Shown here: positions 8,460 to 17,334 of the stretch, in pieces
How positions within the stretch are numbered: position 1 is the first letter of the stretch
Layout: every line of letters begins with the position of its first letter
Assembly: GCA_025450195.1 (NCBI GenBank)
Contig: JANWHW010000009.1
Location: 1 to 60,992, forward strand
Origin: Solirubrobacterales bacterium
GTDB lineage: Bacteria; Actinomycetota; Thermoleophilia; Solirubrobacterales; 70-9
Direction of reading: 5' to 3'
DNA: 60,992 nt
Program-made: the position numbers and the translations under genes
Notes under the pieces: generated by a model
What the model was told of the DNA's origin: nothing
Databases searched by the model: none
Seen by the model: only the letters and a program-made list of their open reading frames with translations

Positions 8460-9026
8460 TCACCGGGGCGGGACCCAGGGCGAATGCCTCGGTAGCCAAC
8501 GTGGGACGTTGCGCTTATAGGTCCGGTAATCCTCACCGAACCGGCGCTCCAAGTCCGGCTCCTCGTACACACGGAAGCCGACGTAGTTGACCGCGAAGAA
8601 CAGCGCGAACCAGATCAGCAGCGGCAGCGAGCCGAACAGTGCCGCCTCGCCCGCCAGCACCGCAAGCACGGCCGTGATCATCGGGTTGCGCACGTGACGG
8701 TAGGGACCCTCGACGACGAGCCTTTGGGTCGGATCCCAGGGCGCGAGCGTTCCCTTGCCGACCCGGGCGAACAGCCGCACCGTCCAAAGCCAGAGCGCAA
8801 ACCCGACAGCGATCAGGGTGAAGCCTAGGAAGATCGGTAGAAGAGCCACTCCCTTGCCAAGGCCCCAACCGACGTTGGAGCCAGTGCCGATGAGAATCAG
8901 GAGCGGTATCAGCACCACCACCATGCCCGGCAGGAGCGAGATAGCGCGAACCTGACGCCTAGCGTTCAAAGCGGTTCCCTCGCGGGCATCGAGGGACATC
9001 CTCCCATAGAGTGGGAGCGGTTCCAC
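8460..9026 (-). CDS. Isoprenylcysteine carboxyl methyltransferase-like membrane methyltransferase
   Basis: Membrane methyltransferase of the ICMT/PEMT type, 188 aa with four or five hydrophobic segments. The C-terminal signature is complete: RLVVEGPYRHVRNPM (SAM site) and EEPDLERRFGEDYRTYKRNVPRWLP. In bacteria the substrate is usually unknown (lipid or small molecule), and there is no reason here to assume prenyl-protein. The start could also be ATG 8999 (MSLDAREG). A 15-bp direct repeat (8425-8439 and 8451-8465) straddles its 3' end. Confidence 0.8.
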   Translation of the reverse strand: MEPLPLYGRMSLDAREGTALNARRQVRAISLLPGMVVVLIPLLILIGTGSNVGWGLGKGVALLPIFLGFTLIAVGFALWLWTVRLFARVGKGTLAPWDPTQRLVVEGPYRHVRNPMITAVLAVLAGEAALFGSLPLLIWFALFFAVNYVGFRVYEEPDLERRFGEDYRTYKRNVPRWLPRHSPWVPPR

Positions 9027-9116
9027 ATAGGCACCGCCAGTCAGCAGATATCGGCGCCATTTGGGCTGGTTAGAAACCGAAAGCGGCCACTCACAACCGC
9101 CACCCTGAAGTCGAAC

Positions 9117-10793
9117 TTAACTCTTCAGTTTCACCGTCGAGCTGGCTATTCCGCTTCCGCTCACCTTCGCTTTCAGCGTTTTGCCGCCTTTCATTGCCTG
9201 CTTTGCGGCAGCTGAGAGTTTGACCTTGAGCGTTTTCGTAGTCCCCGCGGCAAGGCTGAAGGACGCCTTTCCGATCACGAGGCTCTTGGTTTTCGTGCCC
9301 TGTTTGACTTTGGCCTTGAGCTTCAGCGTGCCCTTGCAGGGGCCGCCGGTGCAGGTGAGCTTGAGCTGCGCTTTGCCGGCCTTGACCTTGGCGGTGGCGG
9401 CGACTTTGGCCGTCCCCGGCGGCGGGGGTTTGGGGGTCGGCGGTACCGAGTTGGCGGTGAAGGTAGCCGTCACCACCTTATTGGCTGTGATCGTCACCAC
9501 GCAGCTGCCCGTACCCGAACAGCCGCCACCCGACCAGCCGGCGAAGCTCGATCCTGAGGCTGCCGAGGCTGCGAGGGTGACTTTGGTCCCCGTGGGGTAA
9601 CTGGCGGCACAGGCGCCCCCATCACAGGTAACCGAACCTGAGCCGGTGCCTGCTTTGTTGATCGTGAGGGTAAATTGGATCAGGTCAAAGGTCGCGGTGA
9701 CTTCTTTGGCCGTGCTCATCGTCACTTTGCATTTGTTGCTTTCAACAGTGCCGCAGCCGGTCCAGCCGGTGAATTTCGAGCCGGCGGAGGCGGTCGCGGT
9801 CAGCGTGACTTCTTTGCCTACCTCGAATTCGGCTTCGCAGGTGACGCCGCAGTTAATCCCCGCGGGTGAGCTGGTAACGGTGCCCGCTCCGGTGCCGGCT
9901 TTGTTGACTTTGAGGTCTCCAGGCGTCGTAACGGCGAATTCAGCTTCGACCGACTTTGCTTCGTCCATCGTCACTTTGCATTTACCCGGTTCCGGTTCTG
10001 CGGAGCAGTCGGCCCAGGAAACGAATTTGGAGCCGGCGGAGGCTGTCGCGGTCAGTGTGACTTCGGTGTCTTCGGTGTATTCATGTTCGCAGTCAACGCC
10101 ACAGTTAATCCCTGTGGGCAAGCTGGTGATAGTGCCCGATCCGGTGCCGGACTTTTTGACGGTGAGCACGTAACGGATCGGTTCAAAGAGTGCATTGACA
10201 GTAGAGTCTTTTTCGAGCGAAAAGGAGCAAGGATCGGTCTCGCCACAGGCCACGGCCGAGCCGGTGCCATTTTTGAAGCCGGCGAACTCGTAGCCAAATT
10301 CCGGGGTTGGGGTCAGGGTGATTTCGGAGCCGATGGGGTATTCGCCATTACAGGGATCGCCCAAGACAAGTGCGCCTTCGCATTCGACTTCGCCTTCCCC
10401 AGTGACGTTTACCACCAGTTTTTTCAGAATCAGGTCGAAGCGCACATCGACCGACGAAGGTTCGGTGAGTTTGAAGGAGCAGGTTTTCGCGCAGCCCGCG
10501 GCGTTGCCGGTGCCCGCGAAGCCCTTGAATTCGGAGCCGGTTTCGGGCTGGGGGGATCCGAAGGCGACTTTGGTATTGGCGGGCCAGGGCCCGTCGCAGA
10601 ATTCTTCTTCCCGCGGTTCTTCGCCGGGTTCGGTGATCGTGCAGAAGACTTCGCCTTCGCCCGTGCCGGTGTAGTTGACCGCAAGAGTGAACTCAGCCGC
10701 CGAAGCGACGGCCGGGAGTACGAAGGCGAGCGCGATTGCACCTATCGCAAAAATGGGAATAGCGAATCGGATGTGCAGCTTGACCGGCCTCAC
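9117..10793 (-). CDS. Secreted InlB B-repeat surface protein
   Basis: 558-aa exported protein. The Sec signal peptide is at about 1-32, ending AVASAAEF. Five B-repeat-like units follow, each shaped like an LTVNKAGTGSGTVTS strand, a CG..C pair, VTLTATASAGSKFTGW and a KCKVTM..AKEVTATF end; paired Cys suggest a disulfide per repeat. A Pro-rich linker (PPTPKPPPPG) leads to a C-terminal Lys-rich beta domain (GKASFSLAAGTTKTLKVKL) shared with the genes at 10974 and 45604. The DNA of that domain is nearly identical to the gene at 45604. The start is GTG 10793 with no clear Shine-Dalgarno. Likely a cell-wall or matrix protein; no enzymatic motif. Confidence 0.8.
   Translation of the reverse strand: MRPVKLHIRFAIPIFAIGAIALAFVLPAVASAAEFTLAVNYTGTGEGEVFCTITEPGEEPREEEFCDGPWPANTKVAFGSPQPETGSEFKGFAGTGNAAGCAKTCSFKLTEPSSVDVRFDLILKKLVVNVTGEGEVECEGALVLGDPCNGEYPIGSEITLTPTPEFGYEFAGFKNGTGSAVACGETDPCSFSLEKDSTVNALFEPIRYVLTVKKSGTGSGTITSLPTGINCGVDCEHEYTEDTEVTLTATASAGSKFVSWADCSAEPEPGKCKVTMDEAKSVEAEFAVTTPGDLKVNKAGTGAGTVTSSPAGINCGVTCEAEFEVGKEVTLTATASAGSKFTGWTGCGTVESNKCKVTMSTAKEVTATFDLIQFTLTINKAGTGSGSVTCDGGACAASYPTGTKVTLAASAASGSSFAGWSGGGCSGTGSCVVTITANKVVTATFTANSVPPTPKPPPPGTAKVAATAKVKAGKAQLKLTCTGGPCKGTLKLKAKVKQGTKTKSLVIGKASFSLAAGTTKTLKVKLSAAAKQAMKGGKTLKAKVSGSGIASSTVKLKS
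9226..9282. repeat. 57-bp perfect repeat, left copy (inverted relative to 48021-48077)
   Basis: Within the C-terminal domain of the B-repeat gene. The reverse complement is identical over 57 bp to 48021-48077, and the match extends to about 100 bp with four mismatches. See the matching right copy. Confidence 0.9.
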
Positions 10794-10927
10794 GCAGACT
10801 GTGGTTTGAAGTAGTGGAGTGGGTGTGGACCCCTGTAGTACCCCTGATCTTGGCCTTCAGGGAATAGGGGCCTCTTCAAAGCTTTTCTAGCTCGCGGACT
10901 GAGGCTGATCTCAAGCATCTTGGCTTG

Positions 10928-10949
10928 AAACACCTTGCAAAACACCTTG
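10928..10949. repeat. Two AAACACCTTG direct repeats, 12-bp period
   Basis: AAACACCTTG occurs at 10928-10937 and 10940-10949, in the 180-bp gap between the operon end at 10974 and the GTG of the B-repeat gene at 10793. The roughly one-turn spacing suggests a protein-binding site upstream of the latter. Nothing else was seen in the gap. Confidence 0.3.
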
Positions 10950-10973
10950 ATGTGGTCACCCGCAAATCGATCG

Positions 10974-11384
10974 TCACGCCGTGACAGGCTTCAGCTTGAC
11001 GACGTGGGGATGGAGGCTCGAGCCGCTCACCCTTGCCTTCAGCGGTTCGCCACTGTCGAGCAGCCGCCTGCCGGCGGGACTGAGCTGGAGGCGGAGGACC
11101 TTGGAGACGCCAGGCTCGAGCCGGAAGGAGGCTTCGCCCAGCGCAACGACGGCAGCGCCGCGCTTGGTCTTGCTAGCGACCAACTCAAGGACGCCCTCGC
11201 AAGCTTGCGGTCCGTTGCAGAAGACCCTGATCAGGGCGCGGTCGGGCCTTATCGTGGCGGTGGAGGCGACAACGACCTTGCCGCCGGTCGCGGTCTCCGC
11301 GGAGGCGGCCCCAGGGAGCAGGAGGAAAACGATGACAGCCGCGACGGCGACGCCGGACCTGCGCATACTGCGGTGCTGGCCCAT
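10974..11384 (-). CDS. Small secreted protein with the shared C-terminal beta domain
   Basis: 136 aa. After a short N-terminus the signal peptide MRRSGVAVAAVIVFLLLPG ends at AASAE. The mature part consists almost only of the domain that also ends the B-repeat proteins at 9117 and 45604: a Cys pair (FCNGPQACEGVLEL), then GEASFRLEPGVSKVLRLQL and PLKARVSGSS...VKLK. The start ATG 11384 lies 5 nt after the stop of the upstream gene, so it is the last gene of a four-gene operon. A much longer frame upstream is a shadow of the neighbouring genes. Function unknown; possibly a wall-binding module. Confidence 0.7.
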   Translation of the reverse strand: MGQHRSMRRSGVAVAAVIVFLLLPGAASAETATGGKVVVASTATIRPDRALIRVFCNGPQACEGVLELVASKTKRGAAVVALGEASFRLEPGVSKVLRLQLSPAGRRLLDSGEPLKARVSGSSLHPHVVKLKPVTA

Positions 11385-11389
11385 CTGGC

Positions 11390-12112
11390 TCACTTCACCA
11401 CCCTGAAGATGATCTTCTTCAGCTTGGTGCGAGGTTCGCCGCCGGTCGGCGAGAAGGTGAATTTGACTTTGATCCGTAGCTGGCCGCCTTGGGAGGCTTT
11501 GAGATCCGCGAGCCCTTTTGAGGAAAGCCGCAGGGGCAAGGTGAACTGGCCCGGGGTTTTGACCTGAGCTTTGATGGTTTTCATCCGTGGAGCCGTCGCG
11601 GTGAAGGTGCCGGGAGCGGGGACCTTGACGCGGATCGTCACGACGCCGGTCGAGGGGTGCTTGACCTTGCCGAGCTGGAAGTTGTTGGGTGGCGGCGGTT
11701 TTTTTTTGACGTTGAAGGCTGCGGTCACTTTGACGTTGTATCTTGGGATTTTCAGCACGCAGTTGCCGGTGCCCGAGCAGCCCCCTCCGAACCAGCCGAC
11801 GAAAGTCGATCCCGGAGCGGCGCTGGCACTGAGCACAACAGTGCTCTGCTCTTCGAAGGAAGCCGAGCACTGGGGGCCGCAGTCGATGCCGGCGGGGGAG
11901 CTGACCACGTTGCCCGAGCCGCTGCCAACCTTTTTGACCGTCACCGTGAACGACGGGCAGTAAGGGGGCGTGCAATTGGTGGCAGACGCCGTCGACGCCG
12001 AAGACAGCGCGAGCACAGCAAGCGCGCTGAGAGCCAGCAGCAACCTGTTTCCCACTCCGGACAACCTCCCCTTTAAAGCGGCGCCTACCGTAGCAGAGGA
12101 CAGGCCGTTCAT
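11390..12112 (-). CDS. Secreted protein with one B-repeat and a C-terminal beta domain
   Basis: 240 aa. The signal peptide ends about SSASTASAT. One B-repeat follows (FTVTVKKVGSGSGNVVSS, then CGPQC, VGWFGGGCSGTGNCVLKI), then a Pro-rich KKKPPPPNN linker and a beta-rich Lys domain ending KLKKIIFRVVK. ATG 12112 overlaps the stop of the glycoside hydrolase gene as ATGA. GTG 12055 is a real alternative: AAGGGGAGG lies 9 nt before it and the signal peptide starts there. Third gene of the operon from 13964; role unknown. Confidence 0.72.
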   Translation of the reverse strand: MNGLSSATVGAALKGRLSGVGNRLLLALSALAVLALSSASTASATNCTPPYCPSFTVTVKKVGSGSGNVVSSPAGIDCGPQCSASFEEQSTVVLSASAAPGSTFVGWFGGGCSGTGNCVLKIPRYNVKVTAAFNVKKKPPPPNNFQLGKVKHPSTGVVTIRVKVPAPGTFTATAPRMKTIKAQVKTPGQFTLPLRLSSKGLADLKASQGGQLRIKVKFTFSPTGGEPRTKLKKIIFRVVK

Positions 12113-13539
12113 CGCCGCCGCACGCGCCAGGAAAGACTCCTCTCCCCGCCCTGCCTGGCGCGCAGCAGCAGCCCTCCCGCGGCGTCCACGCGAGCGAGGA
12201 AAATCCGTCCGGACGAGGCGACCGGATGGGCGAGCGGTGCCCAGCCACGGCGCCTCCGCCGCTCGACGATGAGCCGCCCCGGCGAGGGAGCCTTGCCCCA
12301 TAGAAGAACCTGGCCGTGCTTGCCGCGGCTGGCGACGAAGGGGAAGCGAAACGCCCGGAGGGCCGGCTTGGGCTGGCCTTCGCGGAAGAAGAGGCCGCTC
12401 TGCTGAGTCGCCGGGAAGCCGGCTGTGCCGGGAGACTGATCGCGTAGGTACCACCAGATCACAGCGCTGACTCCCTGTCGCCAGAGCACGAAGAGGGACT
12501 TGGCGACGAAGCGGGCATGGCGACCCAGGGGAATGCCCTGAGGGTCGGGCGGATTTGAGTCCCACCACAGCTCCGTCGCCCAGAACGGCTTGTGTTTTGC
12601 CGGCAACGCGCGACGCGACGCGACCGCCTTTTTTATGATCTTCGTCAGGCGCCCGATGTCCGGCGTCGAAACATCCAGCGGGCTTACGGCGCCGCGGCTC
12701 GGGGCCCAGACATTGATCGGATTGTGAGCCCCGATGTCGAAGTGTGCTGGTTGGGGGCAGGCGAGCGGTCGCAGCCTAGCTCCCCGCAGGCAGAGCAAAG
12801 AACGCCAGAACCACACCGGCGGGATGCGGCTACCCCCCGCTTTCGCATCTCCATATGGGGCCAGGCCGCCGACGATCACGCGCGCTCTCGAGTTGGCGCG
12901 GTGGATCGCTGCGTATGCCGCGTTCAGCATTTCCCGGTAGTGCTGGGGGGCGACCAGCTTCCCACCTTCCCAGAGGGGATTTAGGTGAACCGAGAGGTTC
13001 TCCTCCGCCCAAATTTGGAAATAGCGCACGCGCGGAAGCGGTCCGGCTGCCGGGTTGACGGGATCGACGAAGCGGCCCGAGTACCGGGCGGCAAGGGCTT
13101 CTGCGAATCGCCCCAGCTCCGCGGGTTGCGGCTGCCAAGTGCCAGCCGGGGCCACCGCGAGGCTCGGCCGGTTCGACCCCTCCGCCCAGGCTGGCGCGAC
13201 GTCGATGGCCAAGAGCGGCTGCATCCCCTGCGCCACTGCACTGCGGACCGCACCGTCGAGGGTTTCCCAGCGATAGGCAGGGTCCGCCGGATCGGCGGCA
13301 ACGAAGCCAGTAGGGCGCCTCGCCGGAGCGACGCGAGACCAATCGACGCCCAGCAGGACTAGGCCAGCTCGAGCGCTCACAGCCCTTGCCATCCATTCGT
13401 CGCGAAGCGCCGGGTCGGAGGCGGTCAACACCGGGTCGGTCACACCGAGCTTGAGGTTATGCGGCGTCGCCGCGGCTCCAGCGGAGCCTGCGCCTAGCGC
13501 CAGCCCGACAAAGGCGAGGACGACCGCTGCCCTTTTCAC
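12109..13539 (-). CDS. Secreted glycoside hydrolase, clan A-like TIM barrel
   Basis: 476 aa, signal peptide MKRAAVVLAFVGLALGAG...GAAATP. The mature part resembles GH39/GH5-type barrels: YFQIWAEENLSVHLNPLWEGG contains a candidate acid/base Glu after strand 4 and KPFWATELWWDSNPPDP a candidate nucleophile Glu after strand 7. A C-terminal beta domain follows from about 400. It probably cleaves or trims an extracellular polysaccharide; the family number and substrate cannot be fixed by eye. The GTG start overlaps the upstream stop (GTGA) and its own stop overlaps the next start (ATGA), so the operon is translationally coupled. It lies beside the polysaccharide island. Confidence 0.7.
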   Translation of the reverse strand: MKRAAVVLAFVGLALGAGSAGAAATPHNLKLGVTDPVLTASDPALRDEWMARAVSARAGLVLLGVDWSRVAPARRPTGFVAADPADPAYRWETLDGAVRSAVAQGMQPLLAIDVAPAWAEGSNRPSLAVAPAGTWQPQPAELGRFAEALAARYSGRFVDPVNPAAGPLPRVRYFQIWAEENLSVHLNPLWEGGKLVAPQHYREMLNAAYAAIHRANSRARVIVGGLAPYGDAKAGGSRIPPVWFWRSLLCLRGARLRPLACPQPAHFDIGAHNPINVWAPSRGAVSPLDVSTPDIGRLTKIIKKAVASRRALPAKHKPFWATELWWDSNPPDPQGIPLGRHARFVAKSLFVLWRQGVSAVIWWYLRDQSPGTAGFPATQQSGLFFREGQPKPALRAFRFPFVASRGKHGQVLLWGKAPSPGRLIVERRRRRGWAPLAHPVASSGRIFLARVDAAGGLLLRARQGGERSLSWRVRRR

Positions 13540-13964
13540 CTGGTAACGAGGCCGCGCCGGCGTGCGACAGCGAAGGCGATCGCTGCAGCAGCTGCTACCG
13601 CCAGGATGAGCGGGAACAGATAGCCCAGCCCCTGCTCGTCGGAAATGCGCACCGCAAACGCGGGCGACGGCCCCGGCTCACCGGTCGGCGCCGTCTGCGC
13701 GACCGCCGTCGCCAGGGCCAGGCCGGTCGGGCCGCGCTGCCGCAACCCCTGTTCCGTCGCTTCGGTCAGCGCTCCGTCTCGCACCGCGTCCCGCGCCTTC
13801 TTCGTCGCGTCCGGCGCGCGTGGGCCGGTCGGGCTCGGCAGGGTCTGGTAGTACTGGTCGGCCTCGGCGTTGCCCGGCGGCGCGACGACTCGGACCGCGG
13901 CGCCCGCGGGCAGCGGCATGGCAAGCACAAGCAGGAGGGCGAGTGTCGTAGTTTTCCGCATCAC
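13536..13964 (-). CDS. Small exported protein with C-terminal membrane anchor
   Basis: 142 aa: signal peptide ending PLPAGAAVR, an extracellular stretch with APPGNAEADQYYQTLPSPTG, then one C-terminal transmembrane helix (LFPLILAVAAAAAIAFAVA) and a basic RRRGLVTR tail. This gives a short surface-anchored protein facing outward. First gene of the operon that encodes the glycoside hydrolase; AAAGGTG precedes its ATG. No domain recognised; it may hold or localise the hydrolase, which is inference from gene order. Confidence 0.6.
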   Translation of the reverse strand: MMRKTTTLALLLVLAMPLPAGAAVRVVAPPGNAEADQYYQTLPSPTGPRAPDATKKARDAVRDGALTEATEQGLRQRGPTGLALATAVAQTAPTGEPGPSPAFAVRISDEQGLGYLFPLILAVAAAAAIAFAVARRRGLVTR

Positions 13965-14009
13965 CTTTGAATTGCATTAACACGCCGGGGGGCCAATAGG
14001 AGCTGGGCC

Positions 14010-16052
14010 ATGCTCGGCTTTCCTGCGGAGACACTGTATATGGGGACACTGGAGACACCCGAGGGCATAACTGAGGCGGCCGCACCGGCCGCCGGCCGCC
14101 TGTCGATGTCCAAGCTCGACTGGGCTGGAGCGGCGATCTGGCTGCTCACCGCCCTGCTCGTCGTCTATCTCGCGCTGGAAAACGGAGGCTACGACCCGAT
14201 TCCCCGCGGCCAGATCGGAATCGCGGTCTGGTGGGTGCTGCTGCTGGGGGTGGCCTCGCAGGCGCTGCCGCTGCCCGGACGCACCCGCGCCAGCCTCGTC
14301 GCCCTCGGCCTGCTCCTCGGCTTCACCCTCTGGACCGCGCTGTCGATGGGTTGGACGCAGAGCGAAGAGCGCACTGCCACCGAGCTAGCCCGCGTCGTCA
14401 CCTACCTCGGCGTCTTCGCGCTGGGGGTCTGCCTGGTCACCAGACGGCGCGCCGGTGCAAGGCAAGTCTTGGGCGGCGTCACCTTCGCCCTCGGCCTAGT
14501 CGCGGCGCTGGCGGTCCTCTCCCGCTTCCACATGTCCTGGTTCCCCGCCAACGAACTGGGCAAGGTACTGCCCGGCATCGAAATTGAGCGCCGGCTTGCC
14601 TACCCGCTCAACTACTCGAGCGCAATGGGAACTCTGGCGGGAATGACCCTGCCACTGCTGCTGGCCGCAACCGCGTCAGCGCGCACGATCGCTGTCCAAG
14701 CACTAGCCGCGGCGGCGATCCCCCTCGCTGGGCTCGCCCTCTACCTCGCCACCTCGGGCACCGGCGCTGCCGTGGCCGTGGTGGCTATGGCGACCTTCCT
14801 CGCCCTCTCCCCCAACCGCCTGCCGAAGCTCCTCACCCTCGCCGCCGGGACCGGTGGAGGGGTGATCCTGGCGCTGGCCGTACACAGCCGCGAGGCGCTC
14901 GCCCGCGGCCTGCCTACCCCAGCCGCCGAACAGCAGGGGACCGAGGTGATCTGGATCGCGCTTGCGGTCTGCGCCGGGGTCGCCTTGGTCCAGGTCGGCA
15001 TCGCGCTGGTCGTCCGCAGCCTTGGCCGCCCTGGCTTGCTGCGGATTAGTCGCTACCAGGCGCTCGTCGCGACAGCAGCCGTGCTCATCGTTGCGATCCC
15101 GTTCTCCATCGCCGCCGGGGGGCCGCACGAGGTCTCGCACCGCTGGGAGGTCTTCAAGAGCCGCGAGGGGGATACGTCCGCCGGGCCCAGCTCCCCCTCT
15201 ACGATCCTCGACTTCCACGGCGCCGGCCGCTACCAGTTCTGGGAATCGGCGGTGGAAGCAAGCGAAACCGCACCCTGGCAGGGAACCGGCCCTGGCACCT
15301 TCGAATCCTGGTGGGCTCGCCATGCTTCCTACAACGGCTATGTCCGTACCGCCCACTCGCTCTACCTCGAGAACCTGGCTGAGCTGGGGATTCCCGGGCT
15401 GCTCCTAATCGGGGGCTTCGTCTTCGCCGTGCTCGGCATCGGGGGCTCGCGGGCGCTGCGGGCGCCCCCCGACGAGCGTCTGCTGCTCGCCGCCGCCACC
15501 GCCGGCTCGGCCGGCTTCGCGATGGCCGCGGCCCTCGACTGGGTCTGGCAGATTGCCGCCCTCTCAGTCGCCTTCATGCTGCTCGCGGCGGTCGCCGTCA
15601 GCGGCTACTCGCTGCCGGATCCGACGCGGCGGCGGCGGCGCAGCAACCGCCGCAACCGCAATCTAATGCTGCGAGCCGCCGTGGTTGTCGTGGGTATTAC
15701 CGCCCTGCTCACGATCTGGTTCCCGCTGCGCGGCGCGACGGCCCTGCGGCAGAGCCAGATCGACGCCGGGCACGGAGACCTAGCCGCCGCCCTCCAGCAG
15801 GCTCATGACGCCGCGGACGCGCAATCCTACGCCGCCTCCCCCCTCCTGCAGGAGGCCCTGATCCTCGAGCAGCAAGGGAAGCTCCGCCCCGCCGCGTCGG
15901 CGGCCGCGTCGGCCACTCGCAAGGAAGGTGACGAGTGGCGTACTTGGTTCATCCTCGCCCGCATCGAAGCCGAGCGAGGCAGGATCGGCCATGCGCTGCG
16001 GGCCTACGACAGAGCCCACCGCCTCTATCCACTGTACGGGCTGCTGGAGTGA
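14010..16052 (+). CDS. O-antigen ligase/polymerase-like membrane protein with C-terminal TPR-like tail
   Basis: 680 aa. About twelve membrane segments, then a large extracytoplasmic loop holding the Wzy_C/WaaL signature GRYQFWESAVEA..PWQGTGPGTFESWW and AHSLYLENLAELGIPGLLL. After the last membrane helix (about 545-565) a soluble helical tail (LLQEALILEQQGKLRPA, WRTWFILARIEAERG) resembles TPRs. Such proteins polymerise undecaprenyl-linked repeats or transfer glycan to an acceptor. AGGAG 7 nt before ATG 14010 supports the start. It opens the polysaccharide island and is followed 15 nt later by a sulfotransferase. A decayed copy of its TPR segment lies at 17999-18070. Confidence 0.85.
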   Translation: MLGFPAETLYMGTLETPEGITEAAAPAAGRLSMSKLDWAGAAIWLLTALLVVYLALENGGYDPIPRGQIGIAVWWVLLLGVASQALPLPGRTRASLVALGLLLGFTLWTALSMGWTQSEERTATELARVVTYLGVFALGVCLVTRRRAGARQVLGGVTFALGLVAALAVLSRFHMSWFPANELGKVLPGIEIERRLAYPLNYSSAMGTLAGMTLPLLLAATASARTIAVQALAAAAIPLAGLALYLATSGTGAAVAVVAMATFLALSPNRLPKLLTLAAGTGGGVILALAVHSREALARGLPTPAAEQQGTEVIWIALAVCAGVALVQVGIALVVRSLGRPGLLRISRYQALVATAAVLIVAIPFSIAAGGPHEVSHRWEVFKSREGDTSAGPSSPSTILDFHGAGRYQFWESAVEASETAPWQGTGPGTFESWWARHASYNGYVRTAHSLYLENLAELGIPGLLLIGGFVFAVLGIGGSRALRAPPDERLLLAAATAGSAGFAMAAALDWVWQIAALSVAFMLLAAVAVSGYSLPDPTRRRRRSNRRNRNLMLRAAVVVVGITALLTIWFPLRGATALRQSQIDAGHGDLAAALQQAHDAADAQSYAASPLLQEALILEQQGKLRPAASAAASATRKEGDEWRTWFILARIEAERGRIGHALRAYDRAHRLYPLYGLLE

Positions 16053-16067
16053 AGGCCTGAGCGGGCG

Positions 16068-17051
16068 ATGAGCGGCAGGATCTCTACAAGGGCGCGGTAC
16101 CTGCGCAAGGAGCTCTTCCTCGAGCGCAATCACGATCTGTCCCGAACTGCCCTGGTGCTCGGCAGCGGGCGCAGCGGCACCACCTGGCTGGCCGAATCGA
16201 TCGCCCGCCAGCACCGGAGCCGCCTGCTCTTCGAGCCCTTCCACCCGCAGCTTGGAGCGATCCGGGAGGGCGCGCGACTTTTCCTCGATCCGACTGAGAA
16301 CCCATCCGTCTTCGAGAGGTCGGTACGGCGCATCCTTTCCGGCCGGGTCCGCGGCGCCTACATCGACGAGATCCGGATCGCTCGGTTGCCCCGTGGCCGG
16401 ATCGTCAAGGACGTCCACGCCGCCAACCTACTGCCCTGGCTCCGCACCAACCATCCGGCCGTTCCGGTGGTCTACGTCGTCCGCCACCCGATCGCGGCCT
16501 CGCTCTCGCGACTGCGATCGGACACCTTCTACGGCATCGGCGACTACCTGGCGACCCCCCCCGGACGCGAGGATGCCGAGGACTCGCCCGTCGCCGCCTG
16601 GCTCCCGCTCTATGACACCTACCGCGATCACCCCGAGCCCCTGGTTCGCCTCGTCGCCGAGTGGTGCATCGAGAACGTCTACCCGCTGAGGGGGAGCGAC
16701 GACGCGGGCGGGGCCCTAACCTTCTACGAGAACGCCGTACTGGACCCCGTGTCCGAGCTGACACGCCTCGGCGAGCTCTGCGCCGGCGCTCTCGGTCCCG
16801 CCCGCGTTCCGCCGAAGATCGGCCAGCTGCGCAGGCCCTCGGCGATGGATTGGCGACGCACGGCAGCCGAGGCGCACCGGTCGGGCGAGTGGGAGCGGCT
16901 GCTCGGCAGCTGGACGAGCGAGGTCCCCGGGCCGGTGGTCGAGCGGTGCCTGTCCATCCTCTCGGACTTCGGCCTGGACCGCCTCTACGGCGAGGGTCCG
17001 CTGCCAATCAGGGAAGCGCCTGCCAGCCCGCGCTCAGACAGGCCGTCGTAG
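16068..17051 (+). CDS. PAPS-dependent sulfotransferase
   Basis: 327 aa cytosolic sulfotransferase. The 5'-phosphosulfate loop GSGRSGTTWL is near residue 32 and the 3'-phosphate motif YVVRHPIAASLSRLR near 143, both intact; RIVKDVHAANLLPWL fits the family core. It probably sulfates a sugar of the glycan. It lies 15 nt downstream of the ligase-like gene in the same direction, so likely co-transcribed. No PAPS-forming genes are in the window. Confidence 0.85.
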   Translation: MSGRISTRARYLRKELFLERNHDLSRTALVLGSGRSGTTWLAESIARQHRSRLLFEPFHPQLGAIREGARLFLDPTENPSVFERSVRRILSGRVRGAYIDEIRIARLPRGRIVKDVHAANLLPWLRTNHPAVPVVYVVRHPIAASLSRLRSDTFYGIGDYLATPPGREDAEDSPVAAWLPLYDTYRDHPEPLVRLVAEWCIENVYPLRGSDDAGGALTFYENAVLDPVSELTRLGELCAGALGPARVPPKIGQLRRPSAMDWRRTAAEAHRSGEWERLLGSWTSEVPGPVVERCLSILSDFGLDRLYGEGPLPIREAPASPRSDRPS

Positions 17052-17064
17052 CGCCACGATCCGC

Positions 17065-17290
17065 TCCAGGTCGAGCGCCCCCGGTAGCTGCCGATCTCCA
17101 CTATGCAGGAGCCGGAGGCACCGCGGATGCCAACTCCATCAACCCGTTGACCTCGGCGTCGCTGATCATGCCCTCGACGGACATCGCGCGGCGAACCGGC
17201 GCCGGTTCGCCCAGCAACCTCAGGCGCCCGGCGAATGCCGTGCAGGCGCCGCCGGATGCCCTCCTCGCCCAATCATCAATCCCGCATCAT
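17065..17290 (-). pseudogene. Remnant of a class I SAM methyltransferase
   Basis: The 283-bp gap between 17051 and 17335 reads on the minus strand as LRLLGEPAPVRRAMSVEG then MISDAEVNGLMELASAVPP, after which a one-base frameshift at about 17100-17115 continues with CIVEIGSYRGRST. That is the N-terminal half of a methyltransferase, including the SAM-binding VEIGSYRGRST, cut off just after motif I. The intact methyltransferase at 17335 lies directly upstream on the same strand. Confidence 0.65.
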
Positions 17291-17334
17291 CATAGAATCA
17301 GCTTCTCAGGCGATCGATCCGAAGCCCGCGGCGC

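Noticed and set aside
8425..8465. 15-bp direct repeat (TCCAAGG-CTCACCG) between ohr and the ICMT-like gene
   Set aside because: Only two imperfect copies, one inside coding sequence; no reason to see it as an attachment site or array.
11390..12568. Long extensions of the minus-strand frames ending at 10974 and 11390
   Set aside because: The extra N-terminal parts are antisense-like or out-of-frame shadows of the neighbouring genes; the signal peptides mark the true starts.
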